This document shows positions 12,264-20,519 of a stretch of DNA of 48,671 nt, one piece after another. Positions within the stretch are counted from its first letter, which is position 1, and the number at the start of each line of letters is the position of its first letter. The translations under genes were made by a program, and so were the position numbers. Origin of the DNA: Bacillus sp. CH140a_4T (GTDB taxonomy: Bacteria > Bacillota > Bacilli > Bacillales > Bacillaceae_G); contig NZ_WBPF01000009.1 in NCBI RefSeq assembly GCF_008923725.1, positions 1 through 48,671 on the forward strand, given 5' to 3'. A model generated the notes under the pieces. It worked only from the letters and a program-made list of their open reading frames with translations, was not told the DNA's origin and made no database searches.

Positions 12264-13127
12264 ATGGCTTTACATGTTGGAGAATTAGTGGAACGATATT
12301 CTCATAATAGGGATATCCTTTTTCGTATTATAGAAATAAAAGGCGAGATAGCTATATTATTTGGAGAGGAAATTAGACTGGTGGCGGATGCGCCACTTGA
12401 AGATTTAATTAGTATAGATCAACGAGAACATAAAAAAAGAGCGAAGCGTGAGAAAGAAACGATGGAGCGTACGTATCGTTTGTTTCAACAAGATTATGTA
12501 TTAATGAAACAAAGGCATGAACACACTTCAACTGGTGGATATACAAGTGAGGTGAATTATTTTCAAATGCCAGGACGTGTATTGCATATAGATGGAGACC
12601 CGTTATATTTGCGCAAGTGCTTAGACTTATATAATAAAATTGGTGTTCCTGTACAAGGTATTCATTGTAAAGAAACAGAGATGCATGAAAAGGTAGTAGA
12701 TTTAATAGATCATTTTCGTCCGGACATTTTAGTTATTACAGGGCACGATGCATATACAAAATCAAAAGGGGTAAAGGGAGATTTAGCAGCATATAGGCAT
12801 TCAAGGCATTTTGTACAGGCTGTTCGAGAAGTGAGAAAAAAATATCCATCATTGGATCAACTCGTTATTTTTGCTGGGGCATGCCAATCACACTTTGAAG
12901 CATTAATTCGAGCAGGTGCTAATTTTGCTAGTTCACCATCTAGAATTAATATTCACGCACTAGATCCTGTATATGTGGTTGGTAAAATTAGTTTTACGTC
13001 ATTTATGGAGAGAGTAAATGTATGGGATGTTGTACGTAATACGATTACCGGCGAAAAGGGACTTGGCGGGATTGAGACGAGGGGAATTTTACGAACTGGA
13101 TTACCCTTTCAACATTATGAAGAATAA
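12264..13127 (+). CDS. yabG: Sporulation-specific protease YabG
   Basis: A 287-residue spore-coat-associated peptidase. In B. subtilis YabG is made in the mother cell late in sporulation and trims coat proteins such as SpoIVA, SafA and YeeK before cross-linking. The N-terminal part resembles an SH3-like fold (MALHVGELVERYSHNRDILFRI start). The conserved core includes VITGHDAYTKSKG and FAGACQSHFEAL, with His and Cys that are plausible catalytic residues. GGAGGTAGGAG precedes the ATG. A perfect-match sigma-K promoter lies just upstream. Confidence 0.93.
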   Translation: MALHVGELVERYSHNRDILFRIIEIKGEIAILFGEEIRLVADAPLEDLISIDQREHKKRAKREKETMERTYRLFQQDYVLMKQRHEHTSTGGYTSEVNYFQMPGRVLHIDGDPLYLRKCLDLYNKIGVPVQGIHCKETEMHEKVVDLIDHFRPDILVITGHDAYTKSKGVKGDLAAYRHSRHFVQAVREVRKKYPSLDQLVIFAGACQSHFEALIRAGANFASSPSRINIHALDPVYVVGKISFTSFMERVNVWDVVRNTITGEKGLGGIETRGILRTGLPFQHYEE

Positions 13128-13156
13128 GCAAGGTACATATGTATCTTGCTTTTTTG
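13127..13156 (+). terminator. Terminator after yabG
   Basis: AGCAAGGTAC pairs with GTATCTTGCT (one G-U pair) around ATAT, followed by TTTTTTG. It starts on the last base of the yabG stop. Confidence 0.9.
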
Positions 13157-13365
13157 TCTGGAAAGGATTTAAATCAGCTTGGATAAAAAGAGACAAGAAC
13201 GAACAGACTATGTAATGATACTTTTACAATATAGTATTTCTTCTATCTATTCGAACGCAGGATGCTTTTATAATGATATTGTCTGTGAGTTGCGGTTAAT
13301 AATTGGGATAGATATATCGTGTTTTAAGTGTTCAATCTAAATTACAGCGAGGTGTAACGAAGTAT

Positions 13366-13626
13366 ATGTCAAAACGTTTAGATGAAATTAAAAGCGAATT
13401 AGATCACCATCTTGGACAGAGACTGATGTTAAAGGCAAATAGTGGGAGAAGAAAAACAGTAGAACAATCAGGTGTACTTGCAGAAACGTACCGTTCTGTT
13501 TTTGTTGTACAATTGGACCAGCAAGAAGATGCGTTGCAACGTGTATCGTATAGCTATGCGGATGTTTTAACAGAGACAGTAGAGTTAACATTTTATGGTG
13601 AACCTCATAATGAAGTAATTTTATAA
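13366..13626 (+). CDS. veg: Veg protein, stimulator of biofilm formation
   Basis: An 86-residue protein nearly colinear with B. subtilis Veg ([26 protein letters not shown]). In B. subtilis veg is one of the most strongly transcribed vegetative genes, and Veg promotes biofilm matrix expression by opposing SinR. The fold is a small SH3-like barrel. A TATAAT hexamer lies at 13269-13274, but I see no good -35 for it, so the veg promoter is not assigned. GCGAGGTG is the ribosome binding site. It lies between two sporulation genes but is itself vegetative. Confidence 0.94.
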   Translation: MSKRLDEIKSELDHHLGQRLMLKANSGRRKTVEQSGVLAETYRSVFVVQLDQQEDALQRVSYSYADVLTETVELTFYGEPHNEVIL

Positions 13627-13653
13627 TTGATGTATAGTTACATATATTCCCAC

Positions 13654-13683
13654 AAATGAAAAGCTATATTATTTTGCATACTA
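13654..13683 (+). promoter_or_regulatory. Sigma-G promoter of sspF
   Basis: CATACTA (13677-13683) matches the sigma-G -10 consensus CATnnTA. AAATG, 18 bp upstream, matches the -35 consensus except for its first base. It lies 34 bp before sspF, a forespore gene. Confidence 0.7.
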
Positions 13684-13717
13684 ATTATACCGTAGCAAAA
13701 TAAGGAGGGACTCTGCA

Positions 13718-13897
13718 TTGAGTAGACGAAGAGGTGTCATGTCAAATCAATTTAAAGAAGAGCTTGCGAAAGAGCTAGGCTTTTATGATGTTGTTCAGAA
13801 AGAAGGATGGGGCGGAATTCGTGCGAAAGATGCTGGTAACATGGTGAAACGTGCTATAGAAATTGCAGAACAGCAATTAATGAAACAAAACCAGTAG
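13718..13897 (+). CDS. sspF: Alpha/beta-type small acid-soluble spore protein SspF
   Basis: A 59-residue member of the alpha/beta small acid-soluble spore protein superfamily in the SspF (0.3 kb gene) branch. It contains [27 protein letters not shown] and a C-terminal helix, as B. subtilis SspF does. These proteins coat and protect spore DNA. Translation most likely starts at TTG (13718), because AAGGAGGG lies 8 nt upstream and the family start MSRRRGVMS is recovered. An internal ATG eight codons in lacks a ribosome binding site. A sigma-G-type promoter lies just upstream. Confidence 0.93.
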   Translation: MSRRRGVMSNQFKEELAKELGFYDVVQKEGWGGIRAKDAGNMVKRAIEIAEQQLMKQNQ

Positions 13898-13923
13898 TTG
13901 TAAGATACTTTCTATGCTACGGT

Positions 13924-13950
13924 AGCCGAGGAGTGATTCCTCGGCTTTTT
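13924..13950 (+). terminator. Terminator after sspF
   Basis: A perfect 9-bp stem AGCCGAGGA / TCCTCGGCT with a 5-nt loop is followed by TTTT. Confidence 0.93.
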
Positions 13951-14093
13951 GTACTCTAAAAGGTGCCATCATTTTACATAAGTAGTTTCATTCTGAATGC
14001 TTTTCGTTATAATTAGGGAAGTGTCATCGTCTTACTATAAATTTATGGTAAAATAAACGATAAAAGATTGAGTACATAGAGTGGGTGAATAGA

Positions 14094-14963
14094 TTGAAGC
14101 TACTAGTGAAAGCACCAGCAAAGATTAATCTGTCGTTAGATGTACTGGGAAAAAGACAAGACGGATATCATGAAGTGAAAATGATTATGACAACAATTGA
14201 TTTAGCGGATCGTTTAGAACTAATGGAATTAGCAGAAGACCGTATTGAAATTTTATCCCATAATCGGTATGTCCCAGACGACCAAAGAAATTTAGCTTAT
14301 CAAGCAGCGAGATTATTAAAAGAGAAGTTTAATGTGAAAAAAGGCGTATCTATTACTATTGAAAAAACGATTCCAGTAGCAGCTGGATTAGCAGGTGGAA
14401 GTAGTGATGCAGCAGCGACATTACGTGGCCTTAATAAATTATGGAATTTAGGGCTTACAATTGACCAGTTAGCAGAGCTTGGCGCAGAAATTGGGTCAGA
14501 TGTATCGTTTTGCGTATATGGTGGGACAGCAATTGCCACTGGAAGAGGAGAGCAAATTGAGCATATAAAAACTCCGCCTTCTTGTTGGGTTATTTTAGCA
14601 AAACCGCATATTGGTGTATCTACTGCTGATGTGTATGGAAATTTAAAGTTAAATCGAGTTACACATCCAAATGTAGATAAAATGGTTGATGTCATAAATG
14701 CTGGGGACTACAAAGGGATTTGTGATACTGTTGGTAACGTTTTAGAAGATGTAACGTTTGCGATGCATCCTGAAGTTGCACGTATTAAGGCACAGATGAA
14801 GCGGTTTGGGGCGGATGCCGTATTAATGAGCGGAAGTGGCCCAACTGTATTTGGTCTTGTACATCATGATTCACGAATGCATCGTATATATAACGGATTG
14901 AAAGGATTTTGTGAACAAGTATACGCAGTACGTTTATTGGGAGAGCGAGAAACGCTTGAATAA
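14094..14963 (+). CDS. ispE: 4-diphosphocytidyl-2-C-methyl-D-erythritol kinase
   Basis: A 289-residue GHMP kinase catalysing the ATP-dependent 2-phosphorylation step of the MEP isoprenoid pathway. The ATP-binding motif [14 protein letters not shown] is at 94-107, catalytic Lys10 is in KAPAKINL, and Asp136 is in GSDVSFC. The TTG at 14094 is chosen because GGGTGA lies 5 nt upstream and the start [13 protein letters not shown] fits the family. An in-frame GTG at 14085 has no ribosome binding site. It precedes purR as in B. subtilis. Confidence 0.95.
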   Translation: MKLLVKAPAKINLSLDVLGKRQDGYHEVKMIMTTIDLADRLELMELAEDRIEILSHNRYVPDDQRNLAYQAARLLKEKFNVKKGVSITIEKTIPVAAGLAGGSSDAAATLRGLNKLWNLGLTIDQLAELGAEIGSDVSFCVYGGTAIATGRGEQIEHIKTPPSCWVILAKPHIGVSTADVYGNLKLNRVTHPNVDKMVDVINAGDYKGICDTVGNVLEDVTFAMHPEVARIKAQMKRFGADAVLMSGSGPTVFGLVHHDSRMHRIYNGLKGFCEQVYAVRLLGERETLE

Positions 14964-15017
14964 AGACGTATAATACGGTATGATTTGTTTAGAATATTCG
15001 TGATTTGAGGTGAGAGT

Positions 15018-15866
15018 ATGAAAATTAGACGAAGTACAAGATTAGTCGATATGACGTATTACTTGTTACAAAATCCTCGTCAGCTAGTTTCTCTCACTTT
15101 TTTTGCTGAAAGGTATCAATCAGCTAAGTCTTCCATTAGTGAAGATTTAGTTATTATTAAGCAAACGTTTGAACAACAAGGGGTCGGCACATTGCAAACG
15201 ATACCAGGAGCAGCAGGAGGAGTGAAATATATACCATATATAAGTGCGGAAGAGGCAGAGCTAATTATTGGAGAGCTTTGTAGCCTATTTGAAAATCCAG
15301 GTCGTATTTTACCTGGTGGTTACTTATATATGACAGATCTTTTAAGTAATCCTCGTCATATTAATGGCGCAGGTCGTTTGTTTGCTTCTGTTTTTGCTAG
15401 GCAACCAATTGATGCGGTTATGACGGTGGCAACGAAGGGTATTCCACTTGCTTATGCAGTGGCAAATTACTTAGATGTACCGGTAGTAATTGCAAGGAAA
15501 GATAATAAGGTAACAGAAGGCCCAACTGTTAGTATTAACTATGTATCAGGTTCTTCTAAGCGAATTCAAACAATGACGTTAGCAAAGCGTAGCCTTCCAG
15601 AAGGATCAAATGTTTTAATTATTGATGACTTCATGAAAGCTGGCGGGACAATTCAAGGTATGATGAGTATGTTAGAAGAGTTTAAGGCTAATGTTGTTGG
15701 TATTGGTGTACTAGTAGAATCCACGGATATTGAAGAACGACTAATTAATAATTTTGTATCATTAATTCGTTTATCAGAAGTTGATGTGAAAGAAAAAGCG
15801 ATTCAAGTGGAAAAGGGAAATTATTCACTGGCACCATTTGATGAAGGGCTTGTAGAGGCTGAGTAA
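15018..15866 (+). CDS. purR: Purine operon repressor PurR
   Basis: A 282-residue Gram-positive PurR. An N-terminal winged helix (about 1-74) binds PurBox DNA, and a C-terminal phosphoribosyltransferase-like domain carries the PRPP loop LIIDDFMKAGGT (200-211). PRPP binding releases PurR from DNA, so purine genes respond to the PRPP made by Prs, encoded 2.7 kb downstream. GAGGTGAGAG precedes the ATG. It is followed closely by ridA, as in B. subtilis. Confidence 0.96.
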   Translation: MKIRRSTRLVDMTYYLLQNPRQLVSLTFFAERYQSAKSSISEDLVIIKQTFEQQGVGTLQTIPGAAGGVKYIPYISAEEAELIIGELCSLFENPGRILPGGYLYMTDLLSNPRHINGAGRLFASVFARQPIDAVMTVATKGIPLAYAVANYLDVPVVIARKDNKVTEGPTVSINYVSGSSKRIQTMTLAKRSLPEGSNVLIIDDFMKAGGTIQGMMSMLEEFKANVVGIGVLVESTDIEERLINNFVSLIRLSEVDVKEKAIQVEKGNYSLAPFDEGLVEAE

Positions 15867-15897
15867 AAAGGTAAAGCAGATCGCTTTATCTTTTTTT
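15867..15897 (+). terminator. Terminator between purR and ridA
   Basis: AGGTAAAGC pairs with GCTTTATCT (one G-U pair) and is followed by TTTTTTT. It overlaps the end of purR, so ridA may receive only part of the purR transcription. Confidence 0.83.
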
Positions 15898-15989
15898 TAT
15901 TCTATTTATAAATTATAAAATAGATGGACAAACTGCTTTCCGTGCACTATTTTTAAAGAGTAAAAATAAATAATAAAAGGGTGAAAAAT

Positions 15990-16364
15990 ATGAAAGTTGT
16001 TCAAACAAGCAATGCGCCACAAGCAATTGGACCCTATTCACAAGGGATTATTGTAAATAATATGTTTTACAGTTCAGGACAAATTCCGTTAACTGCAAGT
16101 GGAGAGCTTGTAGCGGGAGACGTGACAGTACAAACAGAGCAAGTATTTCAAAATTTACAAGCAGTATTAGAAGAAGCGGGTGCTTCATTTGATACAGTAG
16201 TAAAAACAACAGTATTCTTAAAAGATATGGATGATTTTAATGCTGTTAATGAAGTATACGGCTCTTATTTCTCTACTCATAAGCCAGCTCGTTCTTGTGT
16301 ACAAGTAGCAAAATTACCGAAAGATGTTTCAGTTGAAATCGAAGTAATTGCCCTAGTTAAGTAA
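15990..16364 (+). CDS. ridA: RidA family enamine/imine deaminase (YabJ)
   Basis: A 124-residue Rid/YjgF/UK114 protein. RidA hydrolyses reactive 2-aminoacrylate and similar imines released by PLP enzymes. In B. subtilis YabJ is linked to PurR-dependent purine regulation. The signature is visible: [16 protein letters not shown], and the C-terminal [19 protein letters not shown] with the substrate-binding Arg. The ATG at 15990 has AAAAGGGTGA upstream. An in-frame GTG at 15981 overlaps that ribosome binding site. Confidence 0.95.
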   Translation: MKVVQTSNAPQAIGPYSQGIIVNNMFYSSGQIPLTASGELVAGDVTVQTEQVFQNLQAVLEEAGASFDTVVKTTVFLKDMDDFNAVNEVYGSYFSTHKPARSCVQVAKLPKDVSVEIEVIALVK

Positions 16365-16444
16365 TTCTTTGTAAGCGATAACCTCCACTAATCTCTATAT
16401 TCAATTACATTAAAAATTTTTATCTTAAAAATTTTTAAAAAATT

Positions 16445-16473
16445 AAAGGGAAAATAGAAATTTTGTGGAATTT
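16445..16473 (+). promoter_or_regulatory. Sigma-H promoter of spoVG
   Basis: AAAGGGAAA, an 11-bp spacer and GTGGAATTT fit the sigma-H consensus RnAGGAwww-N11-12-RnnGAATww with one mismatch. In B. subtilis spoVG is a textbook sigma-H gene repressed by AbrB. The run of A and T just upstream (about 16405-16444) is the equivalent of the AT-rich AbrB-binding stretch there. Confidence 0.86.
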
Positions 16474-16516
16474 ATACAAATATATCGCTTATTTAGAAAA
16501 GGGTGGTGAACACAAG

Positions 16517-16810
16517 ATGGAAGTGACTGACGTAAGATTACGCCGCGTAAACACAGAAGGCCGCATGAGAGCAATTGCCTCTATTACTCTAGACCATGAA
16601 TTTGTTGTTCATGATATTCGTGTAATTGATGGTAATAATGGATTATTTGTAGCAATGCCAAGTAAACGTACTCCAGATGGAGAATTCCGTGACATTGCAC
16701 ATCCAATTAATTCTAATACACGCTCTAAAATTCAAGATGCGGTTTTAACAGAGTATCATCGTTTAGGCGAGTTAGAAGAGGTTGAGTTTGAAGAAGCGGG
16801 TGCTTCGTAA
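16517..16810 (+). CDS. spoVG: SpoVG, RNA-binding regulatory protein
   Basis: A 97-residue SpoVG ([11 protein letters not shown] start, [21 protein letters not shown] core). It affects asymmetric septation and spore cortex formation in B. subtilis, and in other Firmicutes it acts as a nucleic-acid-binding regulator. GGGTGGTG is 7-15 nt upstream of the ATG at 16517. The frame remains open upstream to 16463 but lacks a ribosome binding site there. The sigma-H promoter just upstream and two terminators downstream make it a single-gene unit. Confidence 0.96.
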   Translation: MEVTDVRLRRVNTEGRMRAIASITLDHEFVVHDIRVIDGNNGLFVAMPSKRTPDGEFRDIAHPINSNTRSKIQDAVLTEYHRLGELEEVEFEEAGAS

Positions 16811-16823
16811 AATTCGAATGAAA

Positions 16824-16853
16824 AGGGCTTTTTAAAGAAAGCCCTATAATTTT
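16824..16853 (+). terminator. First terminator after spoVG
   Basis: AGGGCTTT / AAAGCCCT with a 6-nt loop is followed by ATAATTTTG. The T run is broken. Confidence 0.7.
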
Positions 16854-16855
16854 GC

Positions 16856-16897
16856 AACAAACTCCTGTAAGCATTTACAGGGGTTTGTTTTTTTTTG
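16856..16897 (+). terminator. Second, strong terminator after spoVG
   Basis: A 15-bp stem AACAAACTCCTGTAA / TTACAGGGGTTTGTT (one G-U pair) with loop GCAT is followed by eight T residues. It lies only a few bases after the first hairpin. Confidence 0.92.
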
Positions 16898-17069
16898 TGG
16901 TTTTATATATTTTACGAACGGAAAATTCAGAATTTATTAAAGTGAAGAGAAAAACTTCTAATTTTTTCAAAATCATTTTAAATAGTATAGCTTATTTCTT
17001 AAAAAAGATACTAAAGAGTAAAACATCGTATAAGAATTATGGTAAAATTTAATAGTTAAAATGTGTTTC

Positions 17070-17098
17070 TTGAAATATATGATGATTTAGGATAATAT
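17070..17098 (+). promoter_or_regulatory. Candidate sigma-A promoter of glmU-prs
   Basis: TTGAAA, a 17-bp spacer and TAATAT (five of six and four of six matches), 37 bp upstream of the glmU start. It is the best match in the AT-rich gap. Confidence 0.55.
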
Positions 17099-17134
17099 CG
17101 TTAATGGATAAATAGGTTGCGATGGAGGGTCTAT

Positions 17135-18514
17135 ATGTCAAACAGATTTGCAGTGATTCTAGCTGCAGGCAAAGGCACACGTATGAAGTCTAAGCTATAC
17201 AAAGTGCTTCATCCTGTATGTGGAAAACCTATGGTACAACATGTTGTCGATCAAGTAACTCAATTAGGATTGCAGAAACTTGTAACAGTCGTAGGACATG
17301 GTGCTGAAATGGTACAAGAACAGCTAGGAAACGTAAGTGAGTTTGCATTACAAGCAGAACAACTTGGTACAGCACATGCTGTAGATCAAGCTGCAAGTGT
17401 ACTTGCAAACGAAGAAGGAACAACTTTAGTTATTTGTGGAGATACGCCGCTAATAACTGCTGAAACGATGGAAGCATTGCTTCAGCAACATAAAGAGGCA
17501 GGGGCAATGGCAACGGTGCTAACAGCTTACATAGAAGAGCCTGCTGGATATGGTCGTATCGTTCGTAATGAGAATGGTCATGTTGAAAAGATTGTTGAGC
17601 ATAAGGATGCAAATGAGAAAGAATTAGCTATTAAGGAAATCAATACAGGTACGTATTGTTTTGATAATAAAGCTTTATTCGCCTCACTTTCTAAAGTTTC
17701 AAATGATAACGTACAAGGTGAATATTACCTGCCAGATGTTATTGAGATTTTAAAAAATGAAGGTCATATCGTATCAGCTTATCAAACAGAGCACTTCGAT
17801 GAAACGTTAGGTGTTAACGACAGAGTCGCTCTATCGCAAGCGGAAATTATTATGAAAAACCGTATCAACCGAAAGAACATGGTAAATGGTGTTACAATTA
17901 TCGATCCAAGTAACACGTATATTTCTGCTGATGCAATTATCGGTAGTGATACAGTTCTTCATCCGGGAACAATTATTGAGGGGAATACTGTAATTGGTTC
18001 TGATTGTGAAATTGGACCGCATACAGTAATTCGCGATAGTGAAATTGGAGATCGTACGACAATTCGTCAATCTACTGTACATGATAGTAAACTTGGTACA
18101 GAAGTATCGGTTGGTCCATTTGCACATATTCGCCCAGATTCAGTTATTGGAGATGAAGTACGCGTTGGAAACTTCGTGGAAATCAAAAAAACTGTTTTTG
18201 GTAATAGAAGTAAAGCTTCACACTTAAGTTATATCGGGGATGCGCAAGTTGGAGAAGACGTGAATCTTGGTTGTGGTTCAATTACGGTGAACTATGACGG
18301 TAAGAATAAATTCAAAACTGTGATTGGTAACGGGGTATTTATTGGATGTAATTCAAACCTTGTTGCTCCTGTAACAGTTGAAGATGGTGCTTATGTGGCA
18401 GCAGGCTCTACAATTACAGAGAATGTTCCATCAAAAGCATTATCTGTAGCACGTGCACGTCAAGTTAACAAAGAAGACTATGTTGATCAATTGCTGAATA
18501 AGAAAAAATCATAA
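17135..18514 (+). CDS. glmU: Bifunctional UDP-GlcNAc pyrophosphorylase / GlcN-1-P acetyltransferase
   Basis: A 459-residue enzyme that acetylates glucosamine-1-phosphate and then transfers UMP to give UDP-GlcNAc, the precursor of peptidoglycan and teichoic acid linkage units. The N-terminal Rossmann domain has the nucleotide-binding [12 protein letters not shown] at 9-20. From about 250 a series of hexapeptide repeats forms the left-handed beta-helix acetyltransferase domain. The ATG at 17135 follows TGGAGGG. Only 18 nt separate it from prs, so both are one unit. Confidence 0.97.
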   Translation: MSNRFAVILAAGKGTRMKSKLYKVLHPVCGKPMVQHVVDQVTQLGLQKLVTVVGHGAEMVQEQLGNVSEFALQAEQLGTAHAVDQAASVLANEEGTTLVICGDTPLITAETMEALLQQHKEAGAMATVLTAYIEEPAGYGRIVRNENGHVEKIVEHKDANEKELAIKEINTGTYCFDNKALFASLSKVSNDNVQGEYYLPDVIEILKNEGHIVSAYQTEHFDETLGVNDRVALSQAEIIMKNRINRKNMVNGVTIIDPSNTYISADAIIGSDTVLHPGTIIEGNTVIGSDCEIGPHTVIRDSEIGDRTTIRQSTVHDSKLGTEVSVGPFAHIRPDSVIGDEVRVGNFVEIKKTVFGNRSKASHLSYIGDAQVGEDVNLGCGSITVNYDGKNKFKTVIGNGVFIGCNSNLVAPVTVEDGAYVAAGSTITENVPSKALSVARARQVNKEDYVDQLLNKKKS

Positions 18515-18532
18515 TGTGGAGGGTTAATCTAG

Positions 18533-19486
18533 ATGTCGACTCAATATCTAAATTCTAATTTGAAAGTATTCTCTTTAAACTCTAATAAGGAACTTGCTGA
18601 GCAAATTGCAAAGCACATTGGAGTAGGACTAGGAAAATGTTCTGTTGATCGTTTTAGTGATGGAGAAGTTCAAATTAACATTGAAGAAAGTATCCGTGGT
18701 TGCGATGTATTCATTATTCAATCTACAAGCTTCCCAGTAAACGAACATATCATGGAATTACTTATTATGATCGATGCATTAAAGCGTGCATCTGCAAAAA
18801 CAATTAATATTGTTATTCCTTATTATGGTTATGCGCGTCAAGACCGTAAAGCGCGTTCTCGTGAACCAATTACATCGAAACTTGTAGCAAACTTGCTTGA
18901 AACAGCAGGTGCAACTCGTGTAATCACTCTAGATTTACATGCTCCACAAATTCAAGGGTTCTTTGATATCCCAATCGACCACCTAATGGGTGTACCGATT
19001 CTTTCAGATTACTTTGAAACAAAGGGTCTTAAAGATATCGTAATCGTGTCACCTGACCACGGTGGGGTAACTCGTGCTAGAAAAATGGCAGACCGTCTAA
19101 AAGCACCAATCGCTATTATTGATAAGCGTCGTCCTCGTCCGAACGTATCAGAGGTAATGAACATTATCGGTAATATTGAAGGTAAAACAGCAATTTTAAT
19201 TGATGACATCATTGATACAGCTGGTACAATTACATTAGCAGCAAACGCTCTTGTTGAGAACGGTGCTTCTGAAGTATATGCTTGCTGTACACACCCAGTA
19301 TTATCTGGTCCAGCAATTGAGCGTATCCAAAACTCAAATATTAAAGAGTTAGTTGTAACGAACTCTATCGTATTACCAGAAGAGAAGAAAATCGACAAAG
19401 TACATGAACTTTCAGTTGCTCCACTAATCGGAGAAGCAATCATTCGTGTATACGAAGAAGAATCTGTAAGTGTATTATTCAATTAA
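18533..19486 (+). CDS. prs: Ribose-phosphate pyrophosphokinase
   Basis: A 317-residue class I PRPP synthase, equal in length to the B. subtilis enzyme. It makes PRPP from ribose-5-phosphate and ATP for purines, pyrimidines, NAD, His and Trp. The flexible catalytic loop [10 protein letters not shown] lies near 98-107 and the ribose-5-phosphate loop DDIIDTAGT at 224-232. TGGAGGG precedes the ATG. In B. subtilis ctc follows prs. Here a hairpin and then pth follow. Confidence 0.98.
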   Translation: MSTQYLNSNLKVFSLNSNKELAEQIAKHIGVGLGKCSVDRFSDGEVQINIEESIRGCDVFIIQSTSFPVNEHIMELLIMIDALKRASAKTINIVIPYYGYARQDRKARSREPITSKLVANLLETAGATRVITLDLHAPQIQGFFDIPIDHLMGVPILSDYFETKGLKDIVIVSPDHGGVTRARKMADRLKAPIAIIDKRRPRPNVSEVMNIIGNIEGKTAILIDDIIDTAGTITLAANALVENGASEVYACCTHPVLSGPAIERIQNSNIKELVVTNSIVLPEEKKIDKVHELSVAPLIGEAIIRVYEEESVSVLFN

Positions 19487-19498
19487 TTGGATAGAATG

Positions 19499-19528
19499 AG
19501 ACGTAACCAAGATTGGTTACGTCTTTTC
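19499..19528 (+). terminator. Terminator between prs and pth
   Basis: AGACGTAACCA / TGGTTACGTCT is a perfect 11-bp stem followed by TTTTCG. The short T run suggests incomplete termination, which could let pth be read from the glmU-prs promoter. Confidence 0.78.
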
Positions 19529-19558
19529 GTATCGAAAAAAGAAAGTAGTGGTACAAGA

Positions 19559-20119
19559 ATGAAATTGATAGTAGGACTTGGGAACCCAGGTAGAGAATAT
19601 GAATTAACAAGGCATAATATTGGATTTATGGCGATTGATGAACTTGCAAAGCGTTGGAACATTTCTTTGAATGAACAAAAATTTAAAGGAGTATTTGGTG
19701 CAGGATTTGTTAATGGAGAAAAAGTAATCTTATTAAAGCCACTTACATATATGAATTTATCTGGGGAAAGTATTCGACCACTCATGGATTACTATAAAAT
19801 TGATGTCGATGACTTTGTTGTTCTGTATGATGATTTAGACATCCCTGTAGGTAAATTACGCCTTCGTATGAAAGGTAGTGCTGGTGGACATAATGGTGTG
19901 AAATCAACAATTTCACATTTAGGAACACAAGAGTTTCAACGTATCCGCATGGGAATTGATCGTCCGAAAAATGGCATGAAGGTAGTAGATTATGTATTAG
20001 GACGTTTTACATCGGAAGAAATTCCTGATGTGAGTCATTCTATTGAAAAAGCAGCGGATGCATGTGAAGAATGGTTAAATAAACCTTTTCTTCAAATCAT
20101 GAATACCTTCAATAGTTAA
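19559..20119 (+). CDS. pth: Peptidyl-tRNA hydrolase (SpoVC)
   Basis: A 186-residue bacterial Pth1 that frees tRNA from prematurely released peptidyl-tRNA and is essential in most bacteria. GLGNPG at 6-11, catalytic His19 and the YDDLDIP motif with Asp at about 92 are all present. In B. subtilis the gene is also called spoVC because a mild mutation blocks sporulation. The ATG at 19559 gives the family start [11 protein letters not shown], but its ribosome binding site (AGTAGTGG) is weak. The open frame continues upstream through the prs-pth hairpin, and I reject that extension. Confidence 0.95.
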   Translation: MKLIVGLGNPGREYELTRHNIGFMAIDELAKRWNISLNEQKFKGVFGAGFVNGEKVILLKPLTYMNLSGESIRPLMDYYKIDVDDFVVLYDDLDIPVGKLRLRMKGSAGGHNGVKSTISHLGTQEFQRIRMGIDRPKNGMKVVDYVLGRFTSEEIPDVSHSIEKAADACEEWLNKPFLQIMNTFNS

Positions 20120-20131
20120 AGGTATGATTGG

Positions 20132-20161
20132 GAATATTTTGTCTTGTTTTTACCCATACTA
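20132..20161 (+). promoter_or_regulatory. Sigma-F/sigma-G type promoter of fin
   Basis: GAATA, an 18-bp spacer and CATACTA match the forespore sigma-G consensus (gHATR-N17-18-CATnnTA). It ends 28 bp before fin, which is a forespore gene in B. subtilis. Confidence 0.65.
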
Positions 20162-20189
20162 GTAGTAATTGGATTTTTAGGAGGCTAGT

Positions 20190-20414
20190 ATGGAAGGGTA
20201 TTATTATTGCAGACATTGCGGGAGTAATGTAGGCTCCGTTACTGCAGAAAAAGTGTATAGCGACGTTTTACTTCAACTAACAGAGCAAGAAGTAGTAGAG
20301 ATGATTCATTTTCATGAGAATGGAAATATATATATAAAAACGATTTGTGAATCGTGTCAAGAAACGCTCGCATCTTATCCTGAGTATTATGAATATGAAA
20401 AATTTCTGCAATAA
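20190..20414 (+). CDS. fin: Anti-sigma-F factor Fin (YabK)
   Basis: A 74-residue protein with two CxxC zinc-binding pairs (Cys7/Cys10 and Cys53/Cys56). It matches B. subtilis Fin (YabK), which is made under sigma-F and sigma-G and shuts down sigma-F in the forespore by binding sigma-F at core RNA polymerase, helping the switch to sigma-G. AGGAGG precedes the ATG. The neighbours pth and mfd are the same as in B. subtilis. A forespore-type promoter is visible upstream and a hairpin terminator downstream. Confidence 0.92.
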   Translation: MEGYYYCRHCGSNVGSVTAEKVYSDVLLQLTEQEVVEMIHFHENGNIYIKTICESCQETLASYPEYYEYEKFLQ

Positions 20415-20423
20415 AATGTTGTC

Positions 20424-20450
20424 GCTTTGGCATGTCCAAAGCATTTTTCT
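20424..20450 (+). terminator. Terminator after fin
   Basis: GCTTTGG / CCAAAGC with loop CATGT is followed by ATTTTT, 10 nt after the fin stop. Confidence 0.82.
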
Positions 20451-20519
20451 GTTTTCTTTTTCCAAAATATTTGCATAAAATATAGTGGCTTGCTCTTTAT
20501 GTTGAGAGGGGTTTTGAAA

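Larger units (their letters stand above)
16811..17134. other. spoVG-glmU intergenic region
   Basis: This 324-nt gap holds two successive terminators (16824-16853 and 16856-16897), then about 170 nt of very AT-rich DNA without a credible gene, then the glmU promoter (17070-17098) and ribosome binding site. Confidence 0.8.

Noticed and set aside
13018-13215. Open frame overlapping the yabG 3' end
   Set aside because: No ribosome binding site; it reads across the yabG terminator. Out of frame with the conserved YabG C-terminus.
14964-15017. PurBox for autoregulation upstream of purR
   Set aside because: Only a single weak TTCG-containing half-match is present, not the paired boxes required.
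16852-17052. Plus-strand open frame after spoVG
   Set aside because: It begins inside a terminator hairpin, lacks a ribosome binding site and encodes low-complexity AT-driven residues.
19009-19482. Long minus-strand open frame (157 codons) inside prs
   Set aside because: It is the antisense of a highly conserved gene, has no ribosome binding site and has atypical composition. The same applies to the minus-strand frames inside ispE, mfd, ftsH and yabM.
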